Assembly: GCF_021545845.1 (NCBI RefSeq)
Contig: NZ_CP088923.1
Span: forward strand, 2,666,001-2,730,000
Length of the DNA stretch: 64,000 nt
Direction: 5' to 3'
From: Rhodanobacter thiooxydans
GTDB taxonomy: Bacteria > Pseudomonadota > Gammaproteobacteria > Xanthomonadales > Rhodanobacteraceae
Part shown: positions 29,502 through 39,461 of the stretch, in pieces
How the letters are laid out: every line of letters begins with the position of its first letter
Position numbering within the stretch: position 1 is the stretch's first letter
The notes under the pieces: model-generated
Told to the model about the DNA's origin: nothing
Database searches by the model: none
What the model saw: the letters and a program-made list of their open reading frames with translations, nothing else
Position numbers and translations under genes: made by a program

Positions 29502-29733
29502 CTGAAGCAGGAGTGTAGCCGCTGGCGGCAGCGGGCAGAGCAAGTCGCGGGCGAGACGGAACTGCCGCACGCTGCTGAACAGCTGCACTGCTGGTTAACG
29601 TTCTGCTAACGAGCAGGTATCGACGCCCCTTTATATTCGACCGTCTCATGCGCGCCCCGGATGGCTGCGTCTGTCGTTCCACAGGGAAGACACCCGGTTC
29701 GCCGGATGTTCCTCAAACGCAGCGGAGCCCGCC

Positions 29734-30498
29734 TTGCATCTCATCCCGTTACCGGCGCTGGCCGACAACTACATCTGGCTGCTGCACGACGACGACGGCA
29801 ACGCCATCGTGGTCGACCCGGGCGATGCCGCGGTCGTCGAACAGGCACTGGTCACGCATCGTCTGCAGCTGCGTGCGATTTTGCTGACCCATCACCACCA
29901 CGACCATATCGGCGGCGTGCCGGCCCTGCGCGCGCGCCACGACGTGCCGGTCTACGCGCCGGACGACGAACGCATCGACAGCGCGACCACGCGGGTGCGC
30001 GACGGCGATCGGGTCGAGCTGGCCGCGCCCTCTGCGCACTTCGAGGTAATCGCGATTCCCGGCCACACGCTCAGCCACGTCGCCTACGTCGGCGCCGGTT
30101 TCCTGCTGTGCGGCGACACCTTGTTCAGCCTGGGCTGCGGCCGCCTGTTCGAAGGCACGCCGGCGCAGATGCTCGCCTCGCTGGATCGCCTCTCGCAATT
30201 GCCTGGCAATACCCTGGTCTGCGGTGGCCATGAGTACACCGAGGCCAACGGGCGCTTTGCGCGCACGGTCGAACCGGCCAACGCCGACCTGCAACAACGG
30301 CTGCAGGAGGTGGCCGCGCTGCGCGAGCAACTTCGCCCCACCCTGCCGGTGCCGCTTGCCCGCGAGCGGGCGACCAATCCGTTCCTGCGTGTCGATGCCG
30401 ATGCCGTCATCGCCTGGTGCGGGCGGCAGGGCGCCGGGCAGAGCCGCGTCGCGCGCTTTGCTGCCGTGCGCAGTGCCAAAGACGGATTCCAGGCATGA
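29734..30498 (+). CDS. gloB: Hydroxyacylglutathione hydrolase (glyoxalase II)
   Basis: 254 aa. Hydrolyses S-D-lactoylglutathione in methylglyoxal detoxification. The metallo-beta-lactamase metal motif is THHHHDHIGG, with further ligands in IPGHTLSHVAY, LLCGDTLFSLGCGRLFEG and CGGHEYTEAN. The start is TTG (29734) with GGAG 6 nt upstream; the protein begins HLIPLPALADNYIW like the family. The stop overlaps the mltD start (ATGA). Divergent from the methyltransferase gene. Confidence 0.95.
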   Translation: MHLIPLPALADNYIWLLHDDDGNAIVVDPGDAAVVEQALVTHRLQLRAILLTHHHHDHIGGVPALRARHDVPVYAPDDERIDSATTRVRDGDRVELAAPSAHFEVIAIPGHTLSHVAYVGAGFLLCGDTLFSLGCGRLFEGTPAQMLASLDRLSQLPGNTLVCGGHEYTEANGRFARTVEPANADLQQRLQEVAALREQLRPTLPVPLARERATNPFLRVDADAVIAWCGRQGAGQSRVARFAAVRSAKDGFQA

Positions 30499-31739
30499 GA
30501 CAGCCTGCCCGCTTCCTGCCGGCATTCCTGGCGATGCTGCTCGCTGCCTGTGCCAGTGCACCTTCGCACGGCCCGCGACCAACGACCGCGGCGAACCTGC
30601 CGACCGCGGCGACTTCTGCCGAAACCGCGCCGCCGACTGCCGCACCTGCACCCGCTCCCGAAGCCGACGTCTGGGAGCGGTTGCGCAGCAGCTTTGCCAT
30701 GCCGGGTTGCGACGCCGACCCCGCTGTGCTGGCGTGGGCCAGACACTACACGCGCCATCCGCGGCAGTTCGAAAGCCAGCTGCAGGCGGTGCTGCCGCGC
30801 CTGGTGTACGTGCAACAAGTGGCGGACCGCTACGACGTCGCCGGCGAGTTCGTGCTGCTGCCCTGGGTGGAAAGCCGCTTCCAGCCGGTAGCTGCGCGCA
30901 AGCGCCGCCCGGCCGGCATGTGGCAGATCATGCCGATGACCGCCGGCGCGATGGGGCTGCGTGTCGATGGCCACTACGACGGCCGGCTTGACGTGCCCGC
31001 CGCCGCCAACGCCGTGATGAAACTGCTTGAGCAGTACCACGAACAGTTCCAGGACTGGCGCGTGGCCGATTACGCGTACAACGCCGGCGAATTCAAGATA
31101 CGCCAGATGATCCAGACGCACGGCATGCCCGCGGAGCAGCCGGCGATCCCGCACTTGCCCGTGCGCAAGGTGACGCGCGAACACCTGACCAGGCTGCTCG
31201 GCATGGCTTGCGTAGTGCGCGAACCGGAACGCTTCAACGTCAGCCTGCCCACGCTGCCGGACGAGCAGCAGCTGGTGCGGACCGAGCTCTCCCGCTCGAT
31301 GCCGATCACGCGGGCGGCCGATCACGCCGGCATGTCGGTGGAGGCGTTGAGACACCTCAACCCGGCGTTCCGCAGCAACACGATCGATGCCAGCACGGCC
31401 CCCTACCTGATCCTGCCGGCCCGCCACGCCCGCCAGTTCCGCGATGCCCTGCTCGAACAAGCCAGCAGCGCCGGCGGCGATTTGCTGGCCAGCCTTGGCG
31501 GCGGCGACATCGCGGCCAGGCCGGTGCCTGATCCGAGCACGGCCCGGAAGACCCATACCGTGAGGCACGGCGACAGCCTGTGGCAGATCGCCCGCGCCTA
31601 CTCGATCAGCGTCAGCCAGCTGCAGCGCTGGAACCGCCTGGGCAGCCATGCGCTGAAGCCTGGTCAGACCCTGACGGTAAGCGCGCCGGACCAGGAACGG
31701 TCCGAACAACTGCCGTCACCCCCGCAAAAGCGGGGATGA
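30495..31739 (+). CDS. mltD: Membrane-bound lytic murein transglycosylase D, lipoprotein
   Basis: 414 aa from the ATG overlapping the gloB stop. Cleaves peptidoglycan glycan strands at the outer membrane. A lipoprotein signal with lipobox LLAAC is at 15-19, followed by a Pro/Ala linker. The SLT domain has its catalytic Glu in LLPWVESRF, plus AGMWQIMPMTAGAMGL and YAYNAGEFKI. One C-terminal LysM domain is seen (TVRHGDSLWQIARAYSISVS). Many MltD proteins have two or more LysM repeats. The last residues PSPPQKRG are encoded by a REP-like repeat that supplies the stop. Confidence 0.93.
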   Translation: MRQPARFLPAFLAMLLAACASAPSHGPRPTTAANLPTAATSAETAPPTAAPAPAPEADVWERLRSSFAMPGCDADPAVLAWARHYTRHPRQFESQLQAVLPRLVYVQQVADRYDVAGEFVLLPWVESRFQPVAARKRRPAGMWQIMPMTAGAMGLRVDGHYDGRLDVPAAANAVMKLLEQYHEQFQDWRVADYAYNAGEFKIRQMIQTHGMPAEQPAIPHLPVRKVTREHLTRLLGMACVVREPERFNVSLPTLPDEQQLVRTELSRSMPITRAADHAGMSVEALRHLNPAFRSNTIDASTAPYLILPARHARQFRDALLEQASSAGGDLLASLGGGDIAARPVPDPSTARKTHTVRHGDSLWQIARAYSISVSQLQRWNRLGSHALKPGQTLTVSAPDQERSEQLPSPPQKRG

Positions 31740-31742
31740 CGG
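31713..31742. repeat. REP-like palindrome providing the mltD stop codon
   Basis: CCGTCACCCCCGC and GCGGGGATGACGG form a near-perfect hairpin around AAAA. The mltD TGA (31737-31739) lies within it. It is of the same GTCAT-CCCGC-AA-GCGGG family as the elements at 58.6 and 59.8 kb. Confidence 0.75.
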
Positions 31743-31846
31743 GCCAGATCGGGACACCCCTGGCTCCGTTGCCCGAACGGCAAGCGCCGCATCATCCGCG
31801 CCGTCGGTGTTCCACTGCAGCACTCGACAGTCCATCCGCCATAGGT

Positions 31847-31880
31847 AAAAAGGGGCAGCCGAAACTGGCTGCCCCTTTTG
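31847..31880. terminator. Bidirectional terminator between mltD and ppiD
   Basis: AGGGGCAGCC (31851-31860) pairs with GGCTGCCCCT (31867-31876), flanked by an A run on the left and a T run on the right, so it serves both convergent genes. Confidence 0.9.
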
Positions 31881-31912
31881 CATGATGCCGGTCGCGACCG
31901 ATCGCCGACGGC

Positions 31913-33820
31913 TCAGAGTCGCTGCTGGTTGATCTTGATCTTGGCCTTGGCCTTCGCCCTGAGCTGGTCGATCAGCTCGCGCGTGGCTTCATAGCCGTAC
32001 GACTGGGCCATCTGCTGGCGCAGCGACTCGCGCTGCTCCGGCGGCACCTTCGACAAGTCACCGTCCTGCACCTTGTCGACGGCCAGCAGCACATAGCTGC
32101 CGTCCTGCATATCCACTGCGGCGTACTGCGGCTTGCCCGCCGCCGGGTGCGGCAGCAGGAATGCCTGCGTCAGCATCGGCGCCGGCATCTGCGCACGCCG
32201 GACCACTTCGTTCGCCGTAGTGATGCTGGCACTCAGCGATTTCGCCACATCGTCCATCGACTCGCCTTTGCGCAGGCGGGCCAAGGCGTCGTCGGCCTGC
32301 TTTTTCTCGATGGCGGCGACGCGCGCGTCGAGGATCCTCTGCTGCACGTCGGCCCGCACTTCCGCCAGCGGCCTGGCCGCCGCGGCCACGTGCTGGTCGA
32401 CGTGGATCACCACCGAGTGGTTGTTGCCCAGGTCGATCAACCCCGAGTTGTTGCCCTGGACCAGTACGTCGTCACTGAACGCCGCCGCGATCACCTTCGG
32501 GTTCGCCGCCACACCTTCACCGCCCTTGCGCGTGAACAGCGCTGTGGTCTTGATCGGCAGCTTCAGGGCGACCGAGGCCGGCTCCAGCGAAGTCGGGTTC
32601 TGGTAGGTGTTGTCGGACATCTTGCCCGCGACGTCGTTGTAGGTGCGGTCGCGTTCGGCGGTAGTCGCTTCCTTGACCAGCTGGTCGCGCACCTCCTCGA
32701 ACGGCTTCGATTCACCGCTGCGGATGTCGCGCAGCCAGATGATGTGGTAGCCGTCGGAGGACAGCACCGGCTTGGAAATCTGCCCCTTCTGCATCGCAAA
32801 CAGGGCCGAATCGAAGGCTTCGTTGGTCACGCCCTTTTCCAGCCAGCCCAGGTCGCCGCCCAGGCGACGGGAACCCAGGTCCTGCGAATCCTGCTCGGCC
32901 AGCTTGGCGAAGTCGCCCGGGTTGGCCTCCGCAGCGATCTTCTCGGCCTTCGCCAGGGCAGCCTTCTGCTGCTCCGGCGTGGCGTTGGCCGGCACGTTGA
33001 TCAGGATGTGCGAGACCTGCCGCTGTTCCGGCTGCACGAAACGCTGCTTCTCGCTCGCGTAGCGCTTCTTCAGCTCCTCGTCGCTCGGCTCGGCCGCCAG
33101 CGGCAGGTCGGCGCCGACGACTTCGACGTACTTCACCGAGACCTGCTCGGGGTTCATGTAATCAGCCTGGTGCGCCTTGTACCAGCTCTCGATCTCGGCA
33201 TCGCTGACCGCGTTGTTCTCCAGCGCGGGACGCGGCAGCTGGAAGTAGCGCAGGTCGCGGCGCTGGCTGAGCAGCTTCAGGAAGCCGTCGAGCTGGGCGT
33301 CACTGGTGCTGGTGCTGGCGCTGATCGCCGCCGGCAGCAACTGGGTGGCCAATGACGCGCGAATCTCGTTCTCGAACATCTCCGGCGTCTTGTACTGGCT
33401 GGTGAGCCATGCGCGGTAGCTGGTGGCATCGAACTGGCCGTTGACCTGGAACGCCGGGATCGAGGCGATGTAATCGCGCATGGACAGATCCGAAACCCGC
33501 AGGCCCCAGTCCGTATTGGCCTGCAGCAGCAACTGCTCGTCGATCATGCCGTCGAGGATGCGCAGCTTCGTCTCGTTCTTTTCGAAGGCGCTGGAATCGA
33601 AATGCTCGCCCTGCTGTTCGGCTGCCTGCTGCCGCAGCTGGTTCACGCGATCCTGGTAGGCGCGCTGGTCGATTTCGTGCTTGCCGACCTTCGCCACGAA
33701 GGCGTCGTCGTTGGACATGAAGTAGCTCTCCATGCCGAACAGCGACATCGCCAGGACGGCGAGGCCGAGCACGATGATGGACGGCCATCCGTGCATCTTG
33801 TTACGCATTGCCTGCAGCAT
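31913..33820 (-). CDS. ppiD: Periplasmic folding chaperone PpiD (SurA/parvulin-like)
   Basis: 635 aa from the ATG at 33820 (GGGAAGA upstream); the longer frame into the tRNA side is rejected. Inner-membrane-anchored chaperone for proteins leaving the Sec translocon. One N-terminal transmembrane helix (IIVLGLAVLAMSLFGM), a SurA_N-like chaperone region (~40-230), then a parvulin domain (~265-360: RQVSHILINVPANATPEQQK, LGGDLGWLEKG, SDGYHIIWLRDI) and a long C-terminal helical region. It follows hupB and two tRNAs on the same strand, a conserved order. Confidence 0.94.
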   Translation of the reverse strand: MLQAMRNKMHGWPSIIVLGLAVLAMSLFGMESYFMSNDDAFVAKVGKHEIDQRAYQDRVNQLRQQAAEQQGEHFDSSAFEKNETKLRILDGMIDEQLLLQANTDWGLRVSDLSMRDYIASIPAFQVNGQFDATSYRAWLTSQYKTPEMFENEIRASLATQLLPAAISASTSTSDAQLDGFLKLLSQRRDLRYFQLPRPALENNAVSDAEIESWYKAHQADYMNPEQVSVKYVEVVGADLPLAAEPSDEELKKRYASEKQRFVQPEQRQVSHILINVPANATPEQQKAALAKAEKIAAEANPGDFAKLAEQDSQDLGSRRLGGDLGWLEKGVTNEAFDSALFAMQKGQISKPVLSSDGYHIIWLRDIRSGESKPFEEVRDQLVKEATTAERDRTYNDVAGKMSDNTYQNPTSLEPASVALKLPIKTTALFTRKGGEGVAANPKVIAAAFSDDVLVQGNNSGLIDLGNNHSVVIHVDQHVAAAARPLAEVRADVQQRILDARVAAIEKKQADDALARLRKGESMDDVAKSLSASITTANEVVRRAQMPAPMLTQAFLLPHPAAGKPQYAAVDMQDGSYVLLAVDKVQDGDLSKVPPEQRESLRQQMAQSYGYEATRELIDQLRAKAKAKIKINQQRL

Positions 33821-33954
33821 TGCAATCTTCCCGCAAGGTGGTGAAAGCGCGCGATACGCGGATGGAACAAACCGCCTGCCGACGTGCGTGCAGGACCGCG
33901 CGTGCGCACATCGCTCAAATGACAAGGGCGCCACACGGGCGCCCTTGCGAACTG

Positions 33955-34031
33955 TGGCGGAGTGGACGGGACTCGAACCCGCGACCTCCGGCGTGACAGG
34001 CCAGCATTCTAACCGACTGAACTACCACTCC
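33955..34031 (-). tRNA. tRNA-Asp(GTC), second copy
   Basis: Minus-strand cloverleaf identical by eye to 22207-22283, with encoded CCA at 33955-33957. It lies 9 nt downstream of tRNA-Val. An inverted repeat follows at 33920-33950 (CAAGGGCGCC/GGGCGCCCTTG), a possible 3'-end processing or termination signal. Confidence 0.97.
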
Positions 34032-34040
34032 GCATTTTTC

Positions 34041-34115
<75 letters not shown>

Positions 34116-34134
34116 GAAACCAAGCGTTAGCCGC

Positions 34135-34407
34135 TTAGTTTAGGGCATCCTTGAGGGTCTTGCCAGCCTTGAAGGCAGGCACCTTCGAGGCCTTGATCTT
34201 GATCGCCTCGTTGGTGCGCGGGTTGCGGCCGGTACGGGCAGCGCGCTTGCGCACCGTGAACGTACCGAAGCCCACCACCGAGACATCCTCACCTTTCTTC
34301 AACGACTTCTGCACGGTCTCGAAGAAGGCTTCGAGAGCACGACCAGCGTCGGCCTTGGTCAGCTCGGCCTTCTCGGCGATGGCATTGATCAGATCGGTTT
34401 TATTCAT
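34135..34407 (-). CDS. hupB: DNA-binding protein HU, beta-type
   Basis: 90 aa from the ATG at 34407 with AGGGAG upstream. Nucleoid protein that bends DNA non-specifically. It has the typical HU layout: [20 protein letters not shown], the [18 protein letters not shown] hinge into the DNA-binding arm, and [12 protein letters not shown] at the end. It follows lon on the same strand and precedes tRNA-Val. Confidence 0.97.
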   Translation of the reverse strand: MNKTDLINAIAEKAELTKADAGRALEAFFETVQKSLKKGEDVSVVGFGTFTVRKRAARTGRNPRTNEAIKIKASKVPAFKAGKTLKDALN

Positions 34408-34550
34408 TGAAAAACTCCCTTGTTCGGATTTCGTCGGTGCGGTCGGTACGGAGACGGACAGCAGCGACATGGATGGTTGGCTCATGCCTGGGCCGTAACG
34501 CAACCCCGCATCGCTGCGCTGACATACAACGCCGGGACTGCGGTAGCGCC

Positions 34551-34580
34551 TTTATACCAGTGCCCTGCCGGGCTCCGCAA
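34551..34580 (-). promoter_or_regulatory. Putative hupB promoter (extended -10)
   Basis: On the minus strand TTGCGG (34575-34580), an 18-nt spacer and TATAAA (34551-34556) preceded by TGG, an extended -10. It lies ~150 nt upstream of hupB. The rest of the 34408-34684 interval shows no gene. Confidence 0.45.
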
Positions 34581-34684
34581 CACAAGTCACAGCAAGGTTT
34601 CCCAAAGATTCGCGACTTGCGGAAACGCTTGCAAAAGCGATACCGCGGGAGCAACGGGACAACTTCGTCGACCCACGGGGAAAA

Positions 34685-34716
34685 ACAAAAAAAGTGCCCC
34701 GCACGGCGGGGCACTT
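34685..34716 (-). terminator. Terminator of lon
   Basis: AAGTGCCCCGC (34692-34702) pairs with GCGGGGCACTT (34706-34716). On the minus strand a run of T follows (34681-34693, interrupted by one G). Confidence 0.9.
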
Positions 34717-34753
34717 CGGATGGAACACCACTGGGGAAGCGGAGCCGGGCGAA

Positions 34754-37228
34754 TCAGTGCGTCAACGAGTGTCCTTCCGTCGACTCGCCGGCAACCGCAG
34801 CGGGAGTGGTTTCCTTGGCCGGATTCGGCTGCAACGGGCGCTCCAGGGCGATATCCAGCACCTCGTCGATCCAGCGCACCGGATGGATCTCCAGCGACGA
34901 GGTGATGTTGGCCGGCATGTCCACCAGATCCTTCTTGTTGTCCTCCGGGATGATCACCGTGGTGATCCCGCCGCGATGTGCCGCCAGCAGTTTTTCCTTG
35001 AGGCCGCCGATCGGCAGCACGCGACCGCGCAAGGTGATCTCGCCGGTCATGGCCACCTCCGAGCGCACCGGCACCTTGGTCAGCACGGAAACCAGCGCCG
35101 TGCACATGGCGATGCCGGCGCTGGGGCCGTCCTTCGGCGTGGCGCCCTCGGGCACATGCACGTGGATGTCGAACTTCTGATGGAACTCCGGATCAATCCC
35201 CAGCCGGTCGGCGCGCGCACGCACCACCGACAGTGCCGCCTGGATCGATTCCTTCATCACGTCGCCAAGCTGACCGGTATGCACCAGCCGACCCTTGCCG
35301 GCCACCACCGAGGCCTCGATGCTGAGCAGCTCGCCGCCGACCTGGGTCCAGGCCAGCCCGGTGACCAGGCCCACCTCGTTCTGCAGTTCCTTGCGGCCGA
35401 AGTCGAACCGGCGCACGCCCAGGTACTGATCCAGGTTGGACGAATCCACCTTGACCCGGTCGGGGCCTGCCTTCGCCTTGCCCTTGGCCGCCTTCGCGGG
35501 CGAGGCCTTCGCCTTGGCCTTCTTCACCTGGCCCAGCGCCAGCTCCTTGACCACCTTGCGGCAGATCTTGGAGATCTCGCGTTCCAGGTTGCGCACGCCC
35601 GATTCGCGCGTGTAATAACGCACGATGTCGCGCAAGGCATCCTCGGTGATGCTGAGTTCCTCCGGCTTCAGGCCGTTCGCTTTGAGCTGCTTCGCCAGCA
35701 GGTACTTCTGCGCGATGCCGAGCTTCTCATCCTCGGTGTAGCCGGGGATGCGGATGACTTCCATGCGGTCCAGCAGCGGGCCGGGAATGTTCAGCGAATT
35801 GGCGGTGGCGATCCACATCACCTCGGAAAGGTCCAGGTCGACCTCCAGATAATGATCGTTGAACGCGTGGTTCTGCTCCGGATCGAGCACTTCCAGCAGC
35901 GCCGATGACGGATCGCCGCGAAAGTCCATCGACATCTTGTCGATCTCGTCCAGCACGAACAGCGGATTCTTCGTACCCACCTTGTTGATGTTCTGCACGA
36001 TGCGGCCCGGCATCGAGCCGATATAGGTGCGTCGGTGGCCGCGGATCTCGGCTTCGTCGCGCACGCCACCGAGGCTCATGCGCACGAATTTCCGGTTGGT
36101 CGCCTTGGCGATCGACTGCCCCAGCGAGGTCTTGCCCACGCCGGGCGGGCCGACCAGGCACAGGATCGGCCCCTTTATCACCGAGACGCGCTGCTGCACG
36201 GCGAGGTATTCGAGGATGCGCTCCTTGACCTTCTCCAGGCCGAAGTGGTCGGCGTCGAGCACCTCCTGCGCCAGCTGAAGGTCCTTGCGCACCTTGCTGC
36301 GCTTTTTCCACGGCACGCCGACCAGCCAGTCGAGGTAGTTGCGCACCACGGTGGCCTCGGCCGACATCGGCGACATCTGCTTGAGCTTGCTGAACTCCTG
36401 CCGCGCCTTGGCCAGCACGGCCTTGGGCATGCCGGAGCCTTCGATCTTCTTGTGCAGCTCCTCGAGCTCGTTGGGGCTATCCTCGCCGTCGCCGAGCTCC
36501 TTCTGGATCGCCTTCATCTGCTCGTTGAGGTAGTACTCGCGCTGGCTCTTTTCCATCTGCGACTTGACCCGGCCGCGGATGCGCTTCTCCACCTGCTGCA
36601 GGTCCATCTCGCCGTCGACCAGGCCGATCAGCAATTCCAGCCGCTGACCGACGTCGGCGGTCTCCAACACCTTCTGCTTGTCGGCCATGCGCACCGACAG
36701 GTGCGCGGCGATGGAATCGGCCACGCGTGAGGGGTCGTCGATGCCGGACAGACTGGCCAGCACTTCCGGCGGCAGCTTGCGGCTCTGCTTGACCAACTGC
36801 TCGAACAGCGAGACCAGCGTGCGCGAGACCACATCCAGCTCACGCTCCTTGGCGTTGTAGACCGGCTCGATCACCCGCGAACGGGCGGTGAGCATGCCAT
36901 CTTCTTCCTTGAAGTCCTCCACCAATACGCGCGACTGGCCTTCAACCAGCACCTTGACCGTGCCGTCGGGCAGCTTCAGCAGTTGCAGCACGCCAGCGAG
37001 CGTGCCGACCTGGTGCAGGTCGGTGATCTCCGGGTCGTCGATATCCGGGCTCTTCTGGGCAATCAGCAGGATCTGCCGCTCGCCCTCCATCGCGCGCTCC
37101 AGCGCACGCATGGACTTGTCGCGACCGACGAACAATGGGATGACCATGTGCGGATAGACCACCACGTCGCGCAACGGCAACACCGGCAGAGCGTCCAGCA
37201 CGACAGGAAGGGGGGCGTTCTTGGCCAT
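34754..37228 (-). CDS. lon: ATP-dependent protease Lon (La)
   Basis: 824 aa from the ATG at 37228, which gives the family start [20 protein letters not shown]; the longer frame is rejected. Cytosolic AAA+ protease degrading misfolded and regulatory proteins. The N-domain (1-300) is followed by Walker [14 protein letters not shown] and Walker [11 protein letters not shown]. The protease domain has its catalytic Ser in [12 protein letters not shown] and Lys in [12 protein letters not shown]. Between the AAA+ and protease domains is an Ala/Lys-rich insert ([20 protein letters not shown]) absent from E. coli Lon. It lies downstream of clpX with its own terminator. Confidence 0.97.
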   Translation of the reverse strand: MAKNAPLPVVLDALPVLPLRDVVVYPHMVIPLFVGRDKSMRALERAMEGERQILLIAQKSPDIDDPEITDLHQVGTLAGVLQLLKLPDGTVKVLVEGQSRVLVEDFKEEDGMLTARSRVIEPVYNAKERELDVVSRTLVSLFEQLVKQSRKLPPEVLASLSGIDDPSRVADSIAAHLSVRMADKQKVLETADVGQRLELLIGLVDGEMDLQQVEKRIRGRVKSQMEKSQREYYLNEQMKAIQKELGDGEDSPNELEELHKKIEGSGMPKAVLAKARQEFSKLKQMSPMSAEATVVRNYLDWLVGVPWKKRSKVRKDLQLAQEVLDADHFGLEKVKERILEYLAVQQRVSVIKGPILCLVGPPGVGKTSLGQSIAKATNRKFVRMSLGGVRDEAEIRGHRRTYIGSMPGRIVQNINKVGTKNPLFVLDEIDKMSMDFRGDPSSALLEVLDPEQNHAFNDHYLEVDLDLSEVMWIATANSLNIPGPLLDRMEVIRIPGYTEDEKLGIAQKYLLAKQLKANGLKPEELSITEDALRDIVRYYTRESGVRNLEREISKICRKVVKELALGQVKKAKAKASPAKAAKGKAKAGPDRVKVDSSNLDQYLGVRRFDFGRKELQNEVGLVTGLAWTQVGGELLSIEASVVAGKGRLVHTGQLGDVMKESIQAALSVVRARADRLGIDPEFHQKFDIHVHVPEGATPKDGPSAGIAMCTALVSVLTKVPVRSEVAMTGEITLRGRVLPIGGLKEKLLAAHRGGITTVIIPEDNKKDLVDMPANITSSLEIHPVRWIDEVLDIALERPLQPNPAKETTPAAVAGESTEGHSLTH

Positions 37229-37334
37229 GTAAAGAAGAGTCCCTCGGGTTTGGATCTGGTTTCGTCCCGACACTGCGCCGGGCCTTGCAACTCGTCAAGT
37301 GGAGGCGGTCGGGAGCCTACTCAAGTCAGCCGAC

Positions 37335-37371
37335 CAAAACAGAACGGCCCCGGCGAAACCGCCGGAGCCGT
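37335..37371 (-). terminator. Terminator of clpX
   Basis: CGGCCCCGGCG (37345-37355) pairs with CGCCGGAGCCG (37360-37370) with one mismatch around loop AAAC; on the minus strand TTCTGTTTT follows. Confidence 0.8.
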
Positions 37372-37395
37372 CGTCAGCACCGCCGAGGCAGGAAA

Positions 37396-38688
37396 TCAGG
37401 CGGCGCCGCCACCGTCACTCGCAACCCGTTGCTGCAGGTTGCCACGATAGATCAGGTAGGGCTCGGCCTGGCCCTCGATCACCGCGTCGTCCACCACCAC
37501 CTTGCTGACGTGCTCCAGCGAAGGCAGCTCGTACATCGTGTCCAGCAGCACCTGTTCCAGGATGGTGCGCAGGCCGCGCGCGCCGGTCTTGCGCTTGAGC
37601 GCCTTGCGGGCGATCGCCTGCAGCGCCTCGGGGCGGAACTCCAGCTCCACCTCCTCCATCTCGAACAGCCGCTTGAACTGCTTGGTGACCGCATTCTTCG
37701 GCTCGGTGAGGATCTTCACCAGCGCCGCCTCGTCCAGCTCGTCCAGCGTGGCCACCACCGGCAGGCGTCCGACGAACTCCGGGATCAGGCCGAAGCGCAC
37801 CAGGTCGGCCGGCTCCACGTCGGCCAGCACCTTGCCCAGGTTCTCGGTGCGTTCCTTGCTGCGCACCTCGGCCGAGAAACCGATGCTGGTGTTCTCGGAA
37901 CGCTGCTGGATGACCTTTTCCAGCCCGGCGAACGCGCCACCGCAGATGAACAGGATGTTCTTGGTGTCGACCTGCAGGAATTCCTGCTGCGGATGCTTGC
38001 GCCCGCCCTGCGGCGGCACCGAGGCCAGCGTGCCCTCGATCAGCTTCAGCAGCGCCTGCTGCACGCCTTCGCCGGATACGTCGCGGGTGATCGACGGGTT
38101 CTCGCTCTTGCGCGAGATCTTGTCGATCTCGTCGATGTAGACAATGCCCGACTGCGCCTTCTCGACATCGTAGTCACACTTCTGCAGCAGCTTCTGGATA
38201 ATGTTCTCGACGTCCTCACCCACGTAGCCGGCTTCGGTCAGCGTGGTGGCGTCGGCGATGGTGAATGGAACGTTGAGCAGGCGCGCCAGCGTCTCAGCCA
38301 GCAGCGTCTTGCCCGAGCCAGTGGGGCCGATCAGCAGAATGTTGGACTTGCCCAGTTCGATGTCATCGCTCTTCTGGCGCGACTCGATCCGCTTGTAGTG
38401 GTTGTACACCGCCACCGCCAGCGCCTTCTTGGCGCGGGTCTGGCCGACCACGTACTGATCCAGCGATTCGCGGATCTCCTTGGGCTTGGGCAGCTGCGTA
38501 CGGCCGGAAGCCGCCTTTTCCTCCAGCTCCTCGCGGATGATGTCGTTGCACAGCTCCACGCATTCGTCGCAGATGAACACGGACGGACCCGCGATCAGCT
38601 TGCGCACTTCATGCTGGCTCTTGCCGCAGAACGAGCAATAGAGAATCTTGCCGCTGTCGCTGGAACGCCCCTGCCGGTCGTCGCTCAT
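37396..38688 (-). CDS. clpX: ATP-dependent Clp protease ATPase subunit ClpX
   Basis: 430 aa from the ATG at 38688. AAA+ unfoldase that feeds substrates to ClpP. The N-terminal zinc domain has C18, C21, C40 and C43. Walker A is [17 protein letters not shown] and Walker B is [10 protein letters not shown]. The ClpP-docking loop is near [15 protein letters not shown], and the sensor-2 region includes [20 protein letters not shown]. The canonical tig-clpP-clpX-lon order on one strand is intact. Confidence 0.97.
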   Translation of the reverse strand: MSDDRQGRSSDSGKILYCSFCGKSQHEVRKLIAGPSVFICDECVELCNDIIREELEEKAASGRTQLPKPKEIRESLDQYVVGQTRAKKALAVAVYNHYKRIESRQKSDDIELGKSNILLIGPTGSGKTLLAETLARLLNVPFTIADATTLTEAGYVGEDVENIIQKLLQKCDYDVEKAQSGIVYIDEIDKISRKSENPSITRDVSGEGVQQALLKLIEGTLASVPPQGGRKHPQQEFLQVDTKNILFICGGAFAGLEKVIQQRSENTSIGFSAEVRSKERTENLGKVLADVEPADLVRFGLIPEFVGRLPVVATLDELDEAALVKILTEPKNAVTKQFKRLFEMEEVELEFRPEALQAIARKALKRKTGARGLRTILEQVLLDTMYELPSLEHVSKVVVDDAVIEGQAEPYLIYRGNLQQRVASDGGGAA

Positions 38689-38797
38689 ACTCTCGATCCC
38701 GCTGGTAAATCTGAATGCGCCGCGAGAATAGCACAGGGCCCCGCGTCTGCAGGCAGACGCAGAGCCCATCCCGCGACCTTGGGTTAAAACCTGGAAA

Positions 38798-39427
38798 TCA
38801 GGCCGATTTCACCGTTTCTCCGGCACGCTTGTCGAGCACCTCGTCGATCAGGCCGTAGGCCTTGGCGTCGGCGGCGCTCATGAAGCGGTCGCGCTCCATG
38901 TCCGCCTCGATCTTCTCCAGCGTCTGGCCGGTGTGCTGGACATACAGCTTGTTCAGGCGCTCGCGGATATACAGGATCTCGCGGGCCTGGATCTCGATGT
39001 CGGTGGCCTGGCCCTGCGCGCCGCCGGAAGGCTGATGGATCATCACGCGCGAGTTCGGCAGGGCGAAACGCTTGCCCTTGGCGCCGGCCATCAACAGGAA
39101 CGAGCCCATGCTGCAGGCCTGGCCGATGCACATCGTGCTGACGTTCGGCTTGATGAACTGCATGGTGTCGTAGATCGCCAGACCGGCCGTGACCGCGCCG
39201 CCCGGGCTGTTGATGTAGAAGTTGATGTCCTTGTCTGGATTCTCCGACTCCAGGAACAGCATCTGCGCAACGATCAGGTTGGCGACCTGGTCGTTGACCT
39301 CGCCCACCAGGAACACCACCCGCTCCTTCAGCAGCCGCGAGTAGATGTCGTAGGAGCGCTCGCCGCGAGCGGTCTGCTCGACGACCATCGGTACCAAATT
39401 GAGGTTCTGGATCGGATCCATGGCCAT
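38798..39427 (-). CDS. clpP: ATP-dependent Clp protease proteolytic subunit ClpP
   Basis: 209 aa. Barrel-forming serine protease working with ClpX. The catalytic triad is S106 ([10 protein letters not shown]), H131 ([10 protein letters not shown]) and D180 ([10 protein letters not shown]). A short propeptide precedes the mature start near [20 protein letters not shown]. It lies 34 nt downstream of tig, likely in one operon, and 109 nt upstream of clpX. Confidence 0.97.
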   Translation of the reverse strand: MAMDPIQNLNLVPMVVEQTARGERSYDIYSRLLKERVVFLVGEVNDQVANLIVAQMLFLESENPDKDINFYINSPGGAVTAGLAIYDTMQFIKPNVSTMCIGQACSMGSFLLMAGAKGKRFALPNSRVMIHQPSGGAQGQATDIEIQAREILYIRERLNKLYVQHTGQTLEKIEADMERDRFMSAADAKAYGLIDEVLDKRAGETVKSA

Positions 39428-39461
39428 GTTTGCAGCTTCTCCGCTCGATGGGCCCGATTGC

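Noticed and set aside
37229..37330. Sigma-32 heat-shock promoter for lon
   Set aside because: TTGA-containing stretches exist, but no convincing CTTGAA-N13-15-CCCCAT pair could be placed.
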